A stretch of 64,000 bases of DNA from JACCZH01 sp963729445 (GCA_963729445.1 CAVSNU010000005.1:1287385-1351384), one strand, 5' to 3'; positions 18,989 to 28,932 are shown, counted from the stretch's first letter. Translations and numbers: made by a program. The notes: generated by a model not told the origin, from the letters alone.

Positions 18989-20572
18989 ATGTCCGATCGA
19001 CACTTTGACGAGTTGTACCAGGGGGCGCTTGCGGGCCGCCTGAACAGGCGTGACGTGCTGCGCAAAGGTGCGGCCCTGGGTCTCTCTCTGCCGGTCATTG
19101 CAACGCTGCTGGCTGCGTGTGGCGACGGCGACGAAGACACGCCGGAAGGCGCCGAGCCGACCACGCCGGCCGGTGGAATGACACCTGAAGCAGAAGAAAC
19201 GCCGGAAGAGGAAGAGACCGCCGAGACGGAAGCCACCGCCGAGGGCGACGAAACGCCTGACATGGAAGGGACTCCCAGCGACGAGGAAACTCCCGAGGGT
19301 GAGGAGACGCCCGACGCCGCGGAAACTCCTGATGACGAAGGCACGCCGGACGCGGAAGGCACCCCCGGTGAGACGGGCGCGGTCGAGTGGACGCGCGACT
19401 ACGAGGGCACGACCATTCGCTGGTCGACGTCGCTAGCCGAGGCCGAGCGCGAGGTCTTCGACAGTGTCATCTTGCCCGACTTTGAAGAGAAAACCGGCAT
19501 CAGCGTCGAGTTCCTCCAGATTGAAGCGGCAGATTTTATCCGTCAGCTTGAAGCACAGGTGCAGGCCAACCGGGTCGAGATCGACCTGTTCGCGATCGAC
19601 AACAACAGCCTCGCGCCGCTCGTCGCCGGCAACCTCGTTGAGGACCTGTCCCAGCACGAGGACATGATCCCGGACGAGACGCTTGAGGCGCTCCTGCCGG
19701 TGCTGCGGTTTGACGACACCCTGTATTTCCTGCCCTACCGGCCGAATGTCCAGATCACCTACTACAACTCCACCAGGTTTGAAGAGGCTGGACTTGAGGT
19801 CCCGCGTACCTGGGAAGAGCTGATGAGCGTGGCCCAGGCCTTCCAGGAAGCGGACGGCATTGGCCGGGTGGCCGTCCAGGGCTCGCCCGAAGGCGGTGCC
19901 GGACCCGTTGGCGTGACCGTGACGGACTTCATCTGGCAGGCCGGCGGCGATCCGCTGGAGCTCAACAGTCCAGAGTCGATCCAGGCCTTCACCTTCCTGC
20001 AGGAGCTGAGCCCCTACCTCAACCCGCAGACGCCGACGGCCAAGTTCGATACCATGAACACCTATATCGCCAACGACAGCGTCTACATCGGCCAGAACTG
20101 GCCGTTTGGTATCAACGTCATCGTCGAAGAGGCCGGCCGCGATGACGTGCTGGCGTACTCCGGATGGGCCGGGCCGGCCGGCGAGTTCCACGTGCTCGGC
20201 GGCGAGGTTTCCGGTATCCCGGTTGGGTCGCCCAACCGCGACGCGGCGCTGGTGTTTGCCGAATACCTGATGTCGCGCGAAACCCAGGAGCTGCTGGTCA
20301 CCGAGCTTGCCTGGCCATCGGTTCGTGAAGACGCCTATGGTGTGGTCGAAGGCTGGCAGGCGCCCTACTTCGAGGCGATCCGTGAATCAATGGAGAATGC
20401 CAAGGCTCGCCCGAACGTCGTCTACTGGGGCGCGGTCCAGGGCATCATGGCCGACGCATTCCAGCAGATCGTGCTGGACGGCGCCGACGTCGAACAGACG
20501 CTCAACGCGGCCCAGGAGGATGTTGAGCGTGAAGCTCAAGCCGGATCGCTCAAGCGCACGGTGCGCGCATAG
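18989..20572 (+). CDS. Extracellular sugar-binding lipoprotein (ABC importer)
   Basis: A 527-residue binding protein. The leader is RRDVLRKGAALGLSLPVIA, then a lipobox LLAAC, so it is a lipoprotein, and the twin-arginine R-R-D-V-L suggests possible Tat export. Residues about 38-120 are a repetitive acidic linker of E-T-P / E-E-T-P-E units. The mature solute-binding fold follows (TTIRWSTSLAEAE onward), with family 1 features such as YNSTRFEEAGLEVPRTWEEL and a C-terminal AAQEDVERE helix. The ATG at 18989 has GAGGAGG at ideal spacing. It lies 250 bases after the permeases and belongs with the ATPase at 20888. Confidence 0.92.
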   Translation: MSDRHFDELYQGALAGRLNRRDVLRKGAALGLSLPVIATLLAACGDGDEDTPEGAEPTTPAGGMTPEAEETPEEEETAETEATAEGDETPDMEGTPSDEETPEGEETPDAAETPDDEGTPDAEGTPGETGAVEWTRDYEGTTIRWSTSLAEAEREVFDSVILPDFEEKTGISVEFLQIEAADFIRQLEAQVQANRVEIDLFAIDNNSLAPLVAGNLVEDLSQHEDMIPDETLEALLPVLRFDDTLYFLPYRPNVQITYYNSTRFEEAGLEVPRTWEELMSVAQAFQEADGIGRVAVQGSPEGGAGPVGVTVTDFIWQAGGDPLELNSPESIQAFTFLQELSPYLNPQTPTAKFDTMNTYIANDSVYIGQNWPFGINVIVEEAGRDDVLAYSGWAGPAGEFHVLGGEVSGIPVGSPNRDAALVFAEYLMSRETQELLVTELAWPSVREDAYGVVEGWQAPYFEAIRESMENAKARPNVVYWGAVQGIMADAFQQIVLDGADVEQTLNAAQEDVEREAQAGSLKRTVRA

Positions 20573-20666
20573 AACTGCCGTGCAGCCGGGCGCCGAACGA
20601 CGCTCGGCTGCACGACCGGTGCTTCGGAGCGCTCGCCTGCACAACCGGTGCCTCGGATCACTCGTC

Positions 20667-20745
20667 TGCGTAGCGGCGCAATTTATTGCGCCCTCTCCGG
20701 CGCCGGGGCGGCCAGGCAAGGCGCAATAAATTGCGCCGCTACGCA
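20667..20745. repeat. Dispersed palindrome, GGCGCAATnnATTGCGCC family, copy 1
   Basis: A 79-base element with perfect 26-base arms (TGCGTAGCGGCGCAATTT... and its complement) around a central CTCTCCGGCGCCGGGGCGG. Each arm is itself a small palindrome (GGCGCAATTTATTGCGCC type). It sits in the 315-base gap between the binding protein and the ATPase, which otherwise shows no gene. Confidence 0.85.
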
Positions 20746-20887
20746 TTCTGATAGACCGGTTTAATCAGGACAACCTCATTAATTGCGCCGGTATATCAGG
20801 TAGAATGCCCGGGACATCGAGCGGATCATCCAGGCCAATCTCATCGACCCCTTGACGACAAGACGTTGGGAGCGGAGGGAAATCGCG

Positions 20888-22000
20888 ATGGCGCGCGTCA
20901 CATTCAATGGGGTCTGGAAACGGTACGGGAATGAGGCGGCCGTCAAAGACCTGACGCTCGAAACCCTCGACGGCGAATTTGTCGTACTCGTCGGGCCTTC
21001 CGGAAGCGGAAAATCGACCGCCATGCGCATGGTCGCCGGCCTGGAGGAGATTTCTGAGGGCTACATCGTCATCGGCGACCGGATCGTCAACGACCTCTCC
21101 CCCAAGGACCGCGACGTCGCAATGGTGTTCCAGAGCTACGCCCTCTACCCGCACATGAGCGTCTATGACAACCTTGCCTATGGCCTGAAACTCAGGCACC
21201 ACTCAAAGTCAGAGATCGACGAGCGGGTCAAACGGGCAGCCCAGATCCTGGACATCGAGCCCTTGCTGGAGCGCAAGCCAAAGGCGCTCTCCGGAGGGCA
21301 GCGGCAGCGGGTCGCCCTGGGACGCGCGATCGTCCGCGAGCCACAGGCCTTTCTCATGGACGAGCCGCTCTCCAACCTGGACGCCAAGCTGAGGGTGCAG
21401 ACCCGCGCCGAGCTGGTCAAGCTGCATCGCAGGCTGGAGACGACCACGATCTACGTCACCCACGACCAGGTTGAGGCCATGACCATGGGCGACCGCATCG
21501 CCGTGCTCAACTTTGGCGAGCTGCAGCAGTTCGACACGCCGGCCAATCTGTACAACAAACCGGGGAACATGTTTGTGGCGGGCTTTATCGGCAGCCCGTC
21601 CATGAACTTCTTCAAGATGAATCTCAGCACCGACGATGGCGCGCTGTACCTCAAGAGTGACGCCCTTACCATTCCGATCTCTGGGCCTGATGCCGATGCG
21701 CTACGCCGGGCAGACGTGTCTGAAGTCATGACCGGTATCCGGCCCGAGCATATCCTCGATAGCCGCACCAACGGCCACGGCCTGGGCGGTATTCCTGTGC
21801 GCGCCGAGGTGGATGTGGTGGAGACGCTCGGACACGAGCTGTTCGTCTACCTCGACATTGGCTCACAGGATCCCATGGTGGCACGCCTGCCGGCCGACCT
21901 CGACCTCGAGGTCGGGCAGGTGATTGAAGTAGTGATCTCGCCCGACGTGCTGCATTTCTTCCATCCAGAAACGGGCGTAGCAATTGCAGGAGACCGTTAA
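20888..22000 (+). CDS. Sugar ABC transporter ATPase (MsmX/UgpC-like)
   Basis: A 370-residue importer ATPase. Walker A is GPSGSGKSTA, the Q loop VFQSYALYPHMSV, the signature LSGGQRQRVALGRAIVR, Walker B AFLMDEPLSNLDAKLR and the switch ETTTIYVTHDQVEAMTM. After about residue 235 come the OB-fold/TOBE regulatory domains (GFIGSPSMNFFKM, TGIRPEHILD) of the MalK/UgpC group. The start ATG 20888 follows GGAGGGAAATCG. It probably energises the permeases at 16885 and 17862. The hydrolase gene begins three bases after its stop. Confidence 0.95.
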   Translation: MARVTFNGVWKRYGNEAAVKDLTLETLDGEFVVLVGPSGSGKSTAMRMVAGLEEISEGYIVIGDRIVNDLSPKDRDVAMVFQSYALYPHMSVYDNLAYGLKLRHHSKSEIDERVKRAAQILDIEPLLERKPKALSGGQRQRVALGRAIVREPQAFLMDEPLSNLDAKLRVQTRAELVKLHRRLETTTIYVTHDQVEAMTMGDRIAVLNFGELQQFDTPANLYNKPGNMFVAGFIGSPSMNFFKMNLSTDDGALYLKSDALTIPISGPDADALRRADVSEVMTGIRPEHILDSRTNGHGLGGIPVRAEVDVVETLGHELFVYLDIGSQDPMVARLPADLDLEVGQVIEVVISPDVLHFFHPETGVAIAGDR

Positions 22001-22003
22001 CGC

Positions 22004-22852
22004 ATGAGCGACGTACTGGACCCAACCCTGACCGCCGAGGAGCTCATCTCCTCCTTTTCCGGCGACGCAGCCTTCATGGCACGCAACCTCACCACCGGCG
22101 CAGAGATCGCCCACCTCCCCGACCGCGTGATGCCGACCGCCTCGACAATCAAGGTACTCGTCCTGGCCGAGCTCTTTCGCCAGGTGGACGCCGGCCTGAT
22201 CGACCTGGACGGCGAGGCCGGCATGGTGGAGAGCGACCGGCGCGGCGGCTCCGGGATCCTGAAGGACCTCTCGCCTGCCCTCTCGCTACCGGTGCTCGAC
22301 TACGCCACCCTGATGATCGCCCTCTCTGACAACGTCGCGACGGCGGTCCTCGTGCGCCTGCTGGGCCGCGAGCGGATCCTCCAGTCCGCCGCCGAATGGG
22401 GTCTGACCCAGACGAGCTTCGGCTTTGAATCCATGCTCGACAAAACCGGCGACGCACGCGATTATGCCGCCAGCACGCCGCGCGACATCGCCCGCCTGAT
22501 GGAGTTGATCGCCACCGACGCGATCGTCTCCCCGGCCGCCTGCCAGCAAATGCGCGACATCCTCCTGACCCAGCAGTATCACGACCAGATTGGCCGCTAC
22601 CTGCCCTACAGCCAGTACCGGCGGTCGAACGGGCCGGTCGTCGTACGCTCCAAGAGTGGCTTCATGCAGGGCATCCGTGTCGACGCCGGCATCGTCGACC
22701 TGCCCGGCGGCGTGCAGTATGTCCTCTGTCTCATGACCGAGAACAGCGCCGACCACTCCTTCGCCACCGAACACGACGGCTCCGTCCTCAACGGCCGCAT
22801 CTCCCGCCTCATCTTCGACGCCTGGTGGCCGAAGGACGTGCCCTATCCCTAG
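22004..22852 (+). CDS. Class A beta-lactamase-like serine hydrolase
   Basis: A 282-residue penicillin-binding-fold protein without a signal peptide. The nucleophile motif is S-T-I-K (TASTIKVLVLAELF), the second motif S-D-N (IALSDNVATAVLVRLLG), and the third K-S-G in VRSKSGFMQGIRVDAGIV. The class A Glu of the omega loop is not obvious, so it may be an esterase or peptidase rather than a true beta-lactamase. It starts three bases after the sugar ATPase stop with AGGAGA upstream, so it is coupled to the transporter. Co-transcription suggests a role on the imported compound or on cell-wall fragments (inference). Confidence 0.85.
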   Translation: MSDVLDPTLTAEELISSFSGDAAFMARNLTTGAEIAHLPDRVMPTASTIKVLVLAELFRQVDAGLIDLDGEAGMVESDRRGGSGILKDLSPALSLPVLDYATLMIALSDNVATAVLVRLLGRERILQSAAEWGLTQTSFGFESMLDKTGDARDYAASTPRDIARLMELIATDAIVSPAACQQMRDILLTQQYHDQIGRYLPYSQYRRSNGPVVVRSKSGFMQGIRVDAGIVDLPGGVQYVLCLMTENSADHSFATEHDGSVLNGRISRLIFDAWWPKDVPYP

Positions 22853-22903
22853 GGCATCTCTTATAAACGTGTCCCCGCCGATACCGGGAGCTGCGCTCGT
22901 CTT

Positions 22904-22978
22904 CGTACGGGCGCAATTCATTGCGCCCTGCCTGGCTGCCCCGGCGTTGGAGAGGGCGCAATGAATTGCGCCCGTACG
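22904..22978. repeat. Dispersed palindrome, GGCGCAATnnATTGCGCC family, copy 2
   Basis: Arms CGTACGGGCGCAATTCATT... and the complementary ...AATGAATTGCGCCCGTACG flank a central TGCCTGGCTGCCCCGGCG segment. It has the same architecture as the copies at 20667 and 30900 and lies in the gap between the hydrolase and the restriction-modification gene. Confidence 0.85.
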
Positions 22979-23097
22979 CATTGCAAAGAACGGATCAATT
23001 GCGCTCAGGATGACTCCCATGCGGGCGAGCATCTCCACCCGCACCTGGGACTAATGTGCGCTTGAGCGATCCCTTCGCATCGGCGATAATGACCCGC

Positions 23098-25896
23098 ATG
23101 AACATTCAGGAATTTCAGACAAAGTGGCGCGAGGCGGAGCTCAAGGAGCGCTCGGCGGCACAGGAGCATTTCATCGATCTGTGCCGGGTGCTCGGCCAGC
23201 CAACGCCGGCTGAGGCCGACAAGACCGGCGAGAATTACACCTTCGAGCGTGGCACCGCCAAGACCGGCGGCGGGCAGGGTTTCGCCGATGTCTGGAAGCG
23301 CGGTCATTTCGCCTGGGAATACAAGGGCAACCGCGCCAATCTGGCAGATGCCTACCAGCAGCTGCTGCAATATCGCGAGGATCTGGAGAATCCGCCCCTG
23401 CTGGTGGTGTCGGACCTCCAGCGCTTCGAGGTGCACACCAACTTCACCGGCACCGTCAAGCAGGTGTACGCGTTCACCCTGGACGACCTCGATAGTCCCG
23501 AGCCGTTGCGGATTCTGCGCAACGTGTTCAGCAGTCCCTACGAGCTACAGCCGTCGCGCACGGTTGAATCGGTCACAGAGGAAGCGGCGGAGCGGTTCGG
23601 CAAGCTGGCGCTGAGCCTGGCGGCGCGCGGTGTCGCGCCGGATCGCGCGGCGCACTTTCTGGTGCAGCTGCTCTTCTGCCTGTTTGCCGAGGACGTCGGG
23701 CTGCTGCCCAACAAGGTGTTTTCGAAGCTGCTGGCCTTCTGCGTGCAGCATCCGGAACAGTTTCCGCCGCAGTTCACCGCGCTGGCCGAGGCCATGCGCG
23801 ACGGCGGGTTCGCCGGCTACGAGGAGATCGCGCGCTTCAACGGCGGTCTGTTCGCCGACATCTGGGTCGAGCCGCTCACGCTGGATGAGCTGTACGAGCT
23901 GGCGCAGGCGTCGCGGCTGGACTGGTCGAGCATCGAGCCGGCCATCTTCGGCACCCTCTTCGAGCGCTCGCTGGACCCGGCGCGCCGCTCGCAGCTCGGC
24001 GCGCACTACACCGGCAGGGCCGACATCGAGCGGGTCGTCGATCCGGTCGTGATCGCGCCCCTGCGCCGGCGCTGGGAAGAGGTGAGGGAGCAGGCGGACA
24101 AACTCAAGGCGGAGTGGGACGCGGCGACGACACCCCAGACTCGGAACAACCGCCGTGCCTCGCTAGCCGGTCTGCTGTTCGACTTTCAGGAGGAGCTGGC
24201 CTCGGTCACGATCCTCGACCCCGCCTGCGGCAGCGGCAATTTCCTGTACGTGGCGCTGGCGAAGCTGCTGGACCTGGAGAAGGACGTTTCCAGATACGCC
24301 TCGCGCAACGGCCTGCCGTCCATGTTGCCGAGGGTGCGTCCCAACCAGCTGCGCGGTCTGGAGATCAACCAGTACGCCCAGCAGCTCACCCAGGTCATCA
24401 TCTGGATCGGCTACCTGCAGTGGATGACCGCCAACGGCTTCCAACCCCAGCGCGACCCCGTCCTCGGCTCGATGGAGACGATCAAGCTCCAGGACGCCCT
24501 GCTCGACCGCTCCGACCCCGACAACCCCAAGGAGGCCGAGTGGCCGGCGGCGGACTTCATCATCGGGAATCCGCCGTTTTTGGGAGATAAGAAGCTTCGG
24601 TCCGAACTGGGAAATGGATATGTCGAGGATCTATTCAGAGTGTATAAGGGGCTGATACCTGCTGGTTCTGATCTGGTTTGTTATTTCTTTGAGAAGTCTC
24701 GCAACCAGATTCAGGTTGGGAAATCGGAACGTGCGGGACTTTTAGCAACGAACTCAATTCGCGGCGGTGCTAATCGCAGAGTGCTAGATCGTATCAAAGC
24801 CAGCGGAGACATCTATATGGCTTGGAACGACGAACCTTGGGTACTTGACGGCGCTGCGGTGCGGATTTCAATTGTTGGATTTGATGATGGTAGCGAAACA
24901 CGCCGCACTCTTGACGGGCACGAAGTCGTGGCGATCAACGCTGACTTGACAACATCTGTTGATATTACCGTTGCCAGGTCACTCGATGAGAACCGTGGAA
25001 TCGCCTTCATCGGTTTGCAACCTACAGGGAAGTTCGAGGTCACCGCTGATGTAGCTCAAGGTTGGCTCGCACTGCCACTAAACCCTAACGGGCGACCAAA
25101 CGCCGATGTCTGCGGCCCTGGATGAACGGTGCTGATATCGTTCGGCGAAGCCGTAACGCATGGTTGATCGATTTCGGCATCGATTTACCTGAACATGAGG
25201 CGGCACTGTACGAGACGCCGTTCGAATATCGTCCGACAACATGTGAAATCTAATCGACTTAGTAACAGAAATCCGCGCCTCGCGCGAGCTTTGGTGGCTT
25301 CACGAGAAACCACGACCGGCGATGCGGCAAGCACTCAGTGGACTGACCCGTTACATTGCGACTCCGCTCGTCGCCCAAGCATCGAGTGTTCGTGTGGGTT
25401 ACCCAAGAAGTCTTACCCGACAAATCTAGTAGTTGCCTTCGCCCGCGACGACGACTACTTCTTCGGGGTGCTGCACTCACGGGCGCACGAGGTCTGGTCG
25501 CTGCGGATGGGGACGTGGCTCGGCAAGGGCAACGACCCACGCTACACGCCGACGACGACCTTCGAGACCTTCCCCTTCCCCCGGCCAACCGACGAGCAGC
25601 GCGAGGCGATCGGGGCCGCCGCGAAGGAGCTGGACGAGAAGCGCCGCGCCTGGCTCGATCCGGAGGGGGCCGACGAGGCCACCCTCAAGAAACGCACCCT
25701 GACCAACCTCTACAACGCCCGTCCCACCTGGCTCGCGCAGCTCCACGACCGGCTCGACCGCGCCGTCTGGTGCGCCTACGGCTGGGACGACCCCGAGCCG
25801 GCGACGGTCGAGGAAGACGTCATCCTGAGCCGGCTGCTCGTGCTGAATTTGGAGCGTGCCGAGGCCGAGAGCGCCACCTCGACCCCTGGCCATTGA
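23098..25896 (+). pseudogene. MmeI-like (type IIL) restriction-modification protein, multiply frameshifted
   Basis: Residues 1-180 hold a PD-(D/E)xK-like nuclease segment (GQGFADVWKRGHFAWEYKGN). A helical spacer follows (HYTGRADIERVVDPV). The methyltransferase has motif I DPACGSGNFLYVAL and motif IV IIGNPPFLGDKKLR, i.e. N6-adenine chemistry. The frame is open to 25125, then breaks several times between about 25,120 and 25,440. Pieces of the recognition region appear in alternating frames (WMNGADIVRRSRNAWLIDFG; WWLHEKPRPAMRQALSGL; KHRVFVWVTQEVLPD; AFARDDDYFFGVLHSR). It then ends intact through TFETFPFPRP and EEDVILSRLLVLNLERAE at 25896. Several breaks in 300 bases in an otherwise clean neighbourhood could mean real inactivation or a local low-quality patch. 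Confidence 0.82.
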
Positions 25897-26020
25897 AAAC
25901 ACCGGAATGCGCCATTCGTCATCGCGGTCGTCACCGTTTTTGGCAGCCTGATGGGCTTCTGGTGGCCGCGCACGCAGCTGGCGATGCATCCCGTCACTTC
26001 CACTGCCCCCTCGCGGTTCC

Positions 26021-26048
26021 TTGCATACCTAGCACTGCCATGTATAAT
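26021..26048 (+). promoter_or_regulatory. Sigma-70-type promoter of the PadR operon
   Basis: TTGCAT at 26021-26026, a 16-base spacer and a perfect TATAAT at 26043-26048 lie 55 bases upstream of the padR-like ATG. The ATGTATAATGCTGCTATGTA stretch overlapping the -10 box carries near-symmetrical ATGTA half-sites, a plausible operator for PadR autoregulation (inference). Confidence 0.6.
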
Positions 26049-26102
26049 GCTGCTATGTAGACTCGGGTTCGAGTTCATTAGCGCCGCGCGACGGGTGAAA
26101 TC

Positions 26103-26489
26103 ATGGAGATCAACAAGGACCTGATAGCCGCTTCCTCGACCCCGATCGTCCTGGCGATCCTGGCCGAAGAGGACAGCTACGGCTACGCCATCCTCCAGCG
26201 GGTTCGGGAGTTGTCCGGAGGGCGCATGGAGTGGACGGACGGGATGCTCTACCCCGTTCTGCATCGGCTCGAGCGGCTCGGCCACGTCGAGGCGCGGTGG
26301 GAAGTTGCGGAGAGCGGCCGCCGTCGCAAGTACTACCGGATCACGTCCCAGGGCCGGGCTCAGCTCGCCGAGGAACGCAGGCAGTGGCAAGCGGTGGACG
26401 CGACGCTGCGGGGCATCTGGCAGGCGCTCTCCCTTCCCGTCCCGGCCAGCCACCCGGCGTCAGCCGCGCCACTGCCACAGGGAGCCTGA
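26103..26489 (+). CDS. PadR-family transcriptional regulator
   Basis: A 128-residue winged-helix repressor. The family signature is complete: LIAASSTPIVLAILAEEDSY, GYAILQRVRELSGGRMEWTD, GMLYPVLHRLERLGHVEARW and RRRKYYRITSQGRAQLAEE. The start ATG at 26103 follows a GGGTGAAATC stretch. The next gene starts three bases after its stop codon. PadR proteins commonly repress such a partner membrane gene and themselves in response to a drug or phenolic ligand; the ligand here is unknown. Confidence 0.94.
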   Translation: MEINKDLIAASSTPIVLAILAEEDSYGYAILQRVRELSGGRMEWTDGMLYPVLHRLERLGHVEARWEVAESGRRRKYYRITSQGRAQLAEERRQWQAVDATLRGIWQALSLPVPASHPASAAPLPQGA

Positions 26490-26492
26490 GCG

Positions 26493-27864
26493 ATGCCGGC
26501 TCCAGATCACGCGGTATCGCTCGAGGAGCAGATCGACCAATGGCGGAGCTACCTCCGCCGCCGGCAGGCGATCCACTCCGTCGATGTCGCGGAGCTGGAA
26601 GACCATCTGCGCGAGCAGGTAGCGGTCCTGGTCGACGCGGGGCTCGCCACCGATGAAGCGTTCCTGGTGGCGGTGAAGCGCATGGGCGACCTCGACGCCC
26701 TCTCACGGGAGTTCGCGCGCGAGCACTCGGACCGCCTCTGGAAGCAGCTCGTCGTTGTCCCCTCGGATTCCGGGGAGCCGCGAGCGCGGGCCCGAACGGA
26801 CGCCATCGTCGCCTTCTGTCTCGCGGTGGCGGCGGCCGTGGCCATCAAGGTGCCGGCGCTCTTCGGGATCCAACTGGACGAGGACGCCGGCTTCTACGCC
26901 CGCAACCTGAGTCTCTTCGTGCTGCCCCTCCTGACCGGCTATTTCGTCTGGAAACGGCGGCTCGACACCCGCACGCTCCGCTGGCTGGCCGTGGCGTTCG
27001 TCGCGGCGGGTGTATTCGCCAACGTCTATCCCTTCGCCCCGGGCGGCTCCACCGAGGCGCTCACGGCGCTGCACCTGCCGATCGCGCTCTGGCTGGTGGT
27101 GGGCATCGCGTACGCCGGCGGCCGCTGGAGCCAGGTCGAGGGCCGCATGGACTTCATTCGATTCTCGGGCGAGCTGTTCATCTACTACGTGCTGATCGCC
27201 CTCGGCGGCGGCGTCCTCACGGCGTTCATGGCGATGATCTTCCAGGCCATCGGGATCGACGTCGAGCCGTTCTTCGAGTCGTGGCTGCTGCCGTGCGGAG
27301 CGGCCGGGGCCGTCCTGGTCGCCTCCTGGCTGGTGGAGGCCAAGCAAAGCGTGATCGAGAACATGGCGCCCGTGTTGACGCGCCTCTTCACGCCCGCTGT
27401 TCGCCGCCATGCTGGTCACGTTTCTGGGGACCCTGCTGTGGACCGGACGCGGAGTCGACATCGAGCGGGACGTGCTCATCGCCTTCGACCTGCTCCTGGT
27501 GGTGGTCCTTGGCCTTCTGCTCTATTCCGTCTCCGCCCGGGACCCCCGGTCGCCTCCCGGCGCCTTCGATGTGGTGCAGGTCGTGCTGGTGGTCAGTGCG
27601 CTGCTGGCCGACGCGGTCGCGCTGTGGGCCATCGCCGCGCGCATCACCGAGTTCGGCTTCAGCCCGAACCGCGTGGCCGCCCTGGGCGAGAACGTGATTC
27701 TCCTGGTCAATCTGGCGTGGTCCGCCGTGCTCTACATCCGCTTTCTGCGAGGGCGCGGATCGTTCACGAGCCTCGAACGGTGGCAGACGGATTACCTGCC
27801 GGTCTATGCCGTGTGGGCGGCGATCGTCGTGATCGTCTTTCCGCCGGTGTTCGGATACATCTGA
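26493..27864 (+). CDS. PadR-partner membrane protein with permease-prefix domain, frameshifted
   Basis: The N-terminal 90 residues (LEEQIDQWRSYLRRRQ, then ELEDHLREQVAVLVDAG and EAFLVAVKRMGDLDALSREF) are the soluble helical prefix domain found in PadR-linked membrane proteins. About eleven hydrophobic spans follow. At about 27395 the frame shifts +1: TRLFTP should continue LFAAMLVTFLGTLLW, which one extra C in ACGCCCGCTG prevents. The restored protein ends PPVFGYI at 27864, about 456 residues. Function is unknown; it is regulated with padR, and the single insertion is probably a sequence error. Confidence 0.8.
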
Positions 27865-27870
27865 TAACCC

Positions 27871-28077
27871 ATGCCCGTCCACATCTACTGGCTGCTTGCG
27901 CTGCTTACTGTCGCCCTTGCTTCCGAGTTGCGGGCGGCCGCGCACGCGCAGGCAGTGGACTCGGAGCGGCAATTCGTGCGCGAGCGGGTAAACGATGCAC
28001 TCCGGCGCCTGCTCGAGGAATACGTCATCCTGAGCCTGCTGCTCGCGCTGAACCTGAAACGGAGTGAGAGACAGTGA
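27871..28077 (+). pseudogene. Short frame ending like the MmeI-like C-terminus
   Basis: A 68-codon frame whose last 24 residues (RRLLEEYVILSLLLALNLKR) resemble the C-terminal end of the restriction-modification gene 2.2 kb upstream (EEDVILSRLLVLNLERAE); the DNA is also similar (GACGTCATCCTGAGC versus TACGTCATCCTGAGC). The N-terminal part (PVHIYWLLALLTVALASELR) is hydrophobic and unlike that family. The stop TGA overlaps the GTG of the next gene. I read it as a leftover gene end, possibly of a second MmeI-like gene, rather than a functional small protein. Confidence 0.35.
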
Positions 28078-28814
28078 GTGAACACCGGTGGCTCATCGCG
28101 TTGGAAGGTCGTAATGTCGATCTCGTTCACCTAGCCGAAATGTCCCCCTTAGGTTCTACGGCCGTCTTACAAGACGATGGCTCTTACTACCTCGCAGATG
28201 ATGACATTGACGCATTGAATACCATTCAAGACGTTCTCGATCAGGCAGATGAACGGCTAACGACGCTGAACGGAATAGCTCGATGGCGCTACTCACGCTT
28301 TCAACCGATTCGCCTTGGTGACCCGACGGAGATCAAAGAGGACGGTAGCCGAGAAACAACACGTACGCTGGCAGCGCGCATTGTAGTCGCAGTTGATGCT
28401 AGAGCTACCGTGACCGTTGAGCTAGGTGCAGGTGGACCAGTAGAACCCGTAATCCCTATTACAGAACGGGCAATGATTCTCGCCGCCGATGATCCAACCG
28501 TCGCACGAGTGCTGCATCTATATGGCACTAATGGCACTGATCCGGTCAACCTGTATCGCATTTATGAGACGGTACGAGATGATGTGGGGGGCCAAGGTGG
28601 GTTGTTACGTACTGGCTGGGTATCCAAGGGGCAAATCAGCAGATTCACTCAGAGCGTCAATGATCCAGAGATTTCTGGCGACAGTGCTCGCCATAGCGTT
28701 TGGCCACACGCACCACATGCTGATCCTATGCAATCATGGGAACAAGAAAGCTTCATTCGTCACCTAGTGCAACTGTGGATACAGTCGAAGCCATTGCCTG
28801 TGAGTGACGAATAG
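28074..28814 (+). CDS. Uncharacterised 246-residue protein
   Basis: I do not recognise this family. The protein is soluble, with no signal peptide or membrane span. The N-terminal half looks like an alpha/beta region (EHRWLIALEGRNVDLVHLAE, then a DDGSYYLADDDIDAL segment). The C-terminal half is helical and ends SFIRHLVQLWIQSK. Base composition is more AT-rich than its neighbours, suggesting a transferred gene. The GTG start at 28074 follows GGAGTGAGAG and overlaps the stop of a restriction-modification-like C-terminal piece, so it may once have been the downstream partner of such a gene. Confidence 0.65.
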   Translation: MSEHRWLIALEGRNVDLVHLAEMSPLGSTAVLQDDGSYYLADDDIDALNTIQDVLDQADERLTTLNGIARWRYSRFQPIRLGDPTEIKEDGSRETTRTLAARIVVAVDARATVTVELGAGGPVEPVIPITERAMILAADDPTVARVLHLYGTNGTDPVNLYRIYETVRDDVGGQGGLLRTGWVSKGQISRFTQSVNDPEISGDSARHSVWPHAPHADPMQSWEQESFIRHLVQLWIQSKPLPVSDE

Positions 28815-28932
28815 GGCGACGTACAACACAGAAAATCTCAACTTCGTGCAGCCCATCGCCAGGAGTCGGGTGCCTGGATATCACGACAGGTAATGGATTA
28901 TGTAGAATTTTTAGAAGGAGAGGATAAACCAT

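Noticed and set aside
20765..22025. Antisense open frames opposite the sugar ATPase
   Set aside because: They mirror conserved ATPase motifs and show no family of their own.
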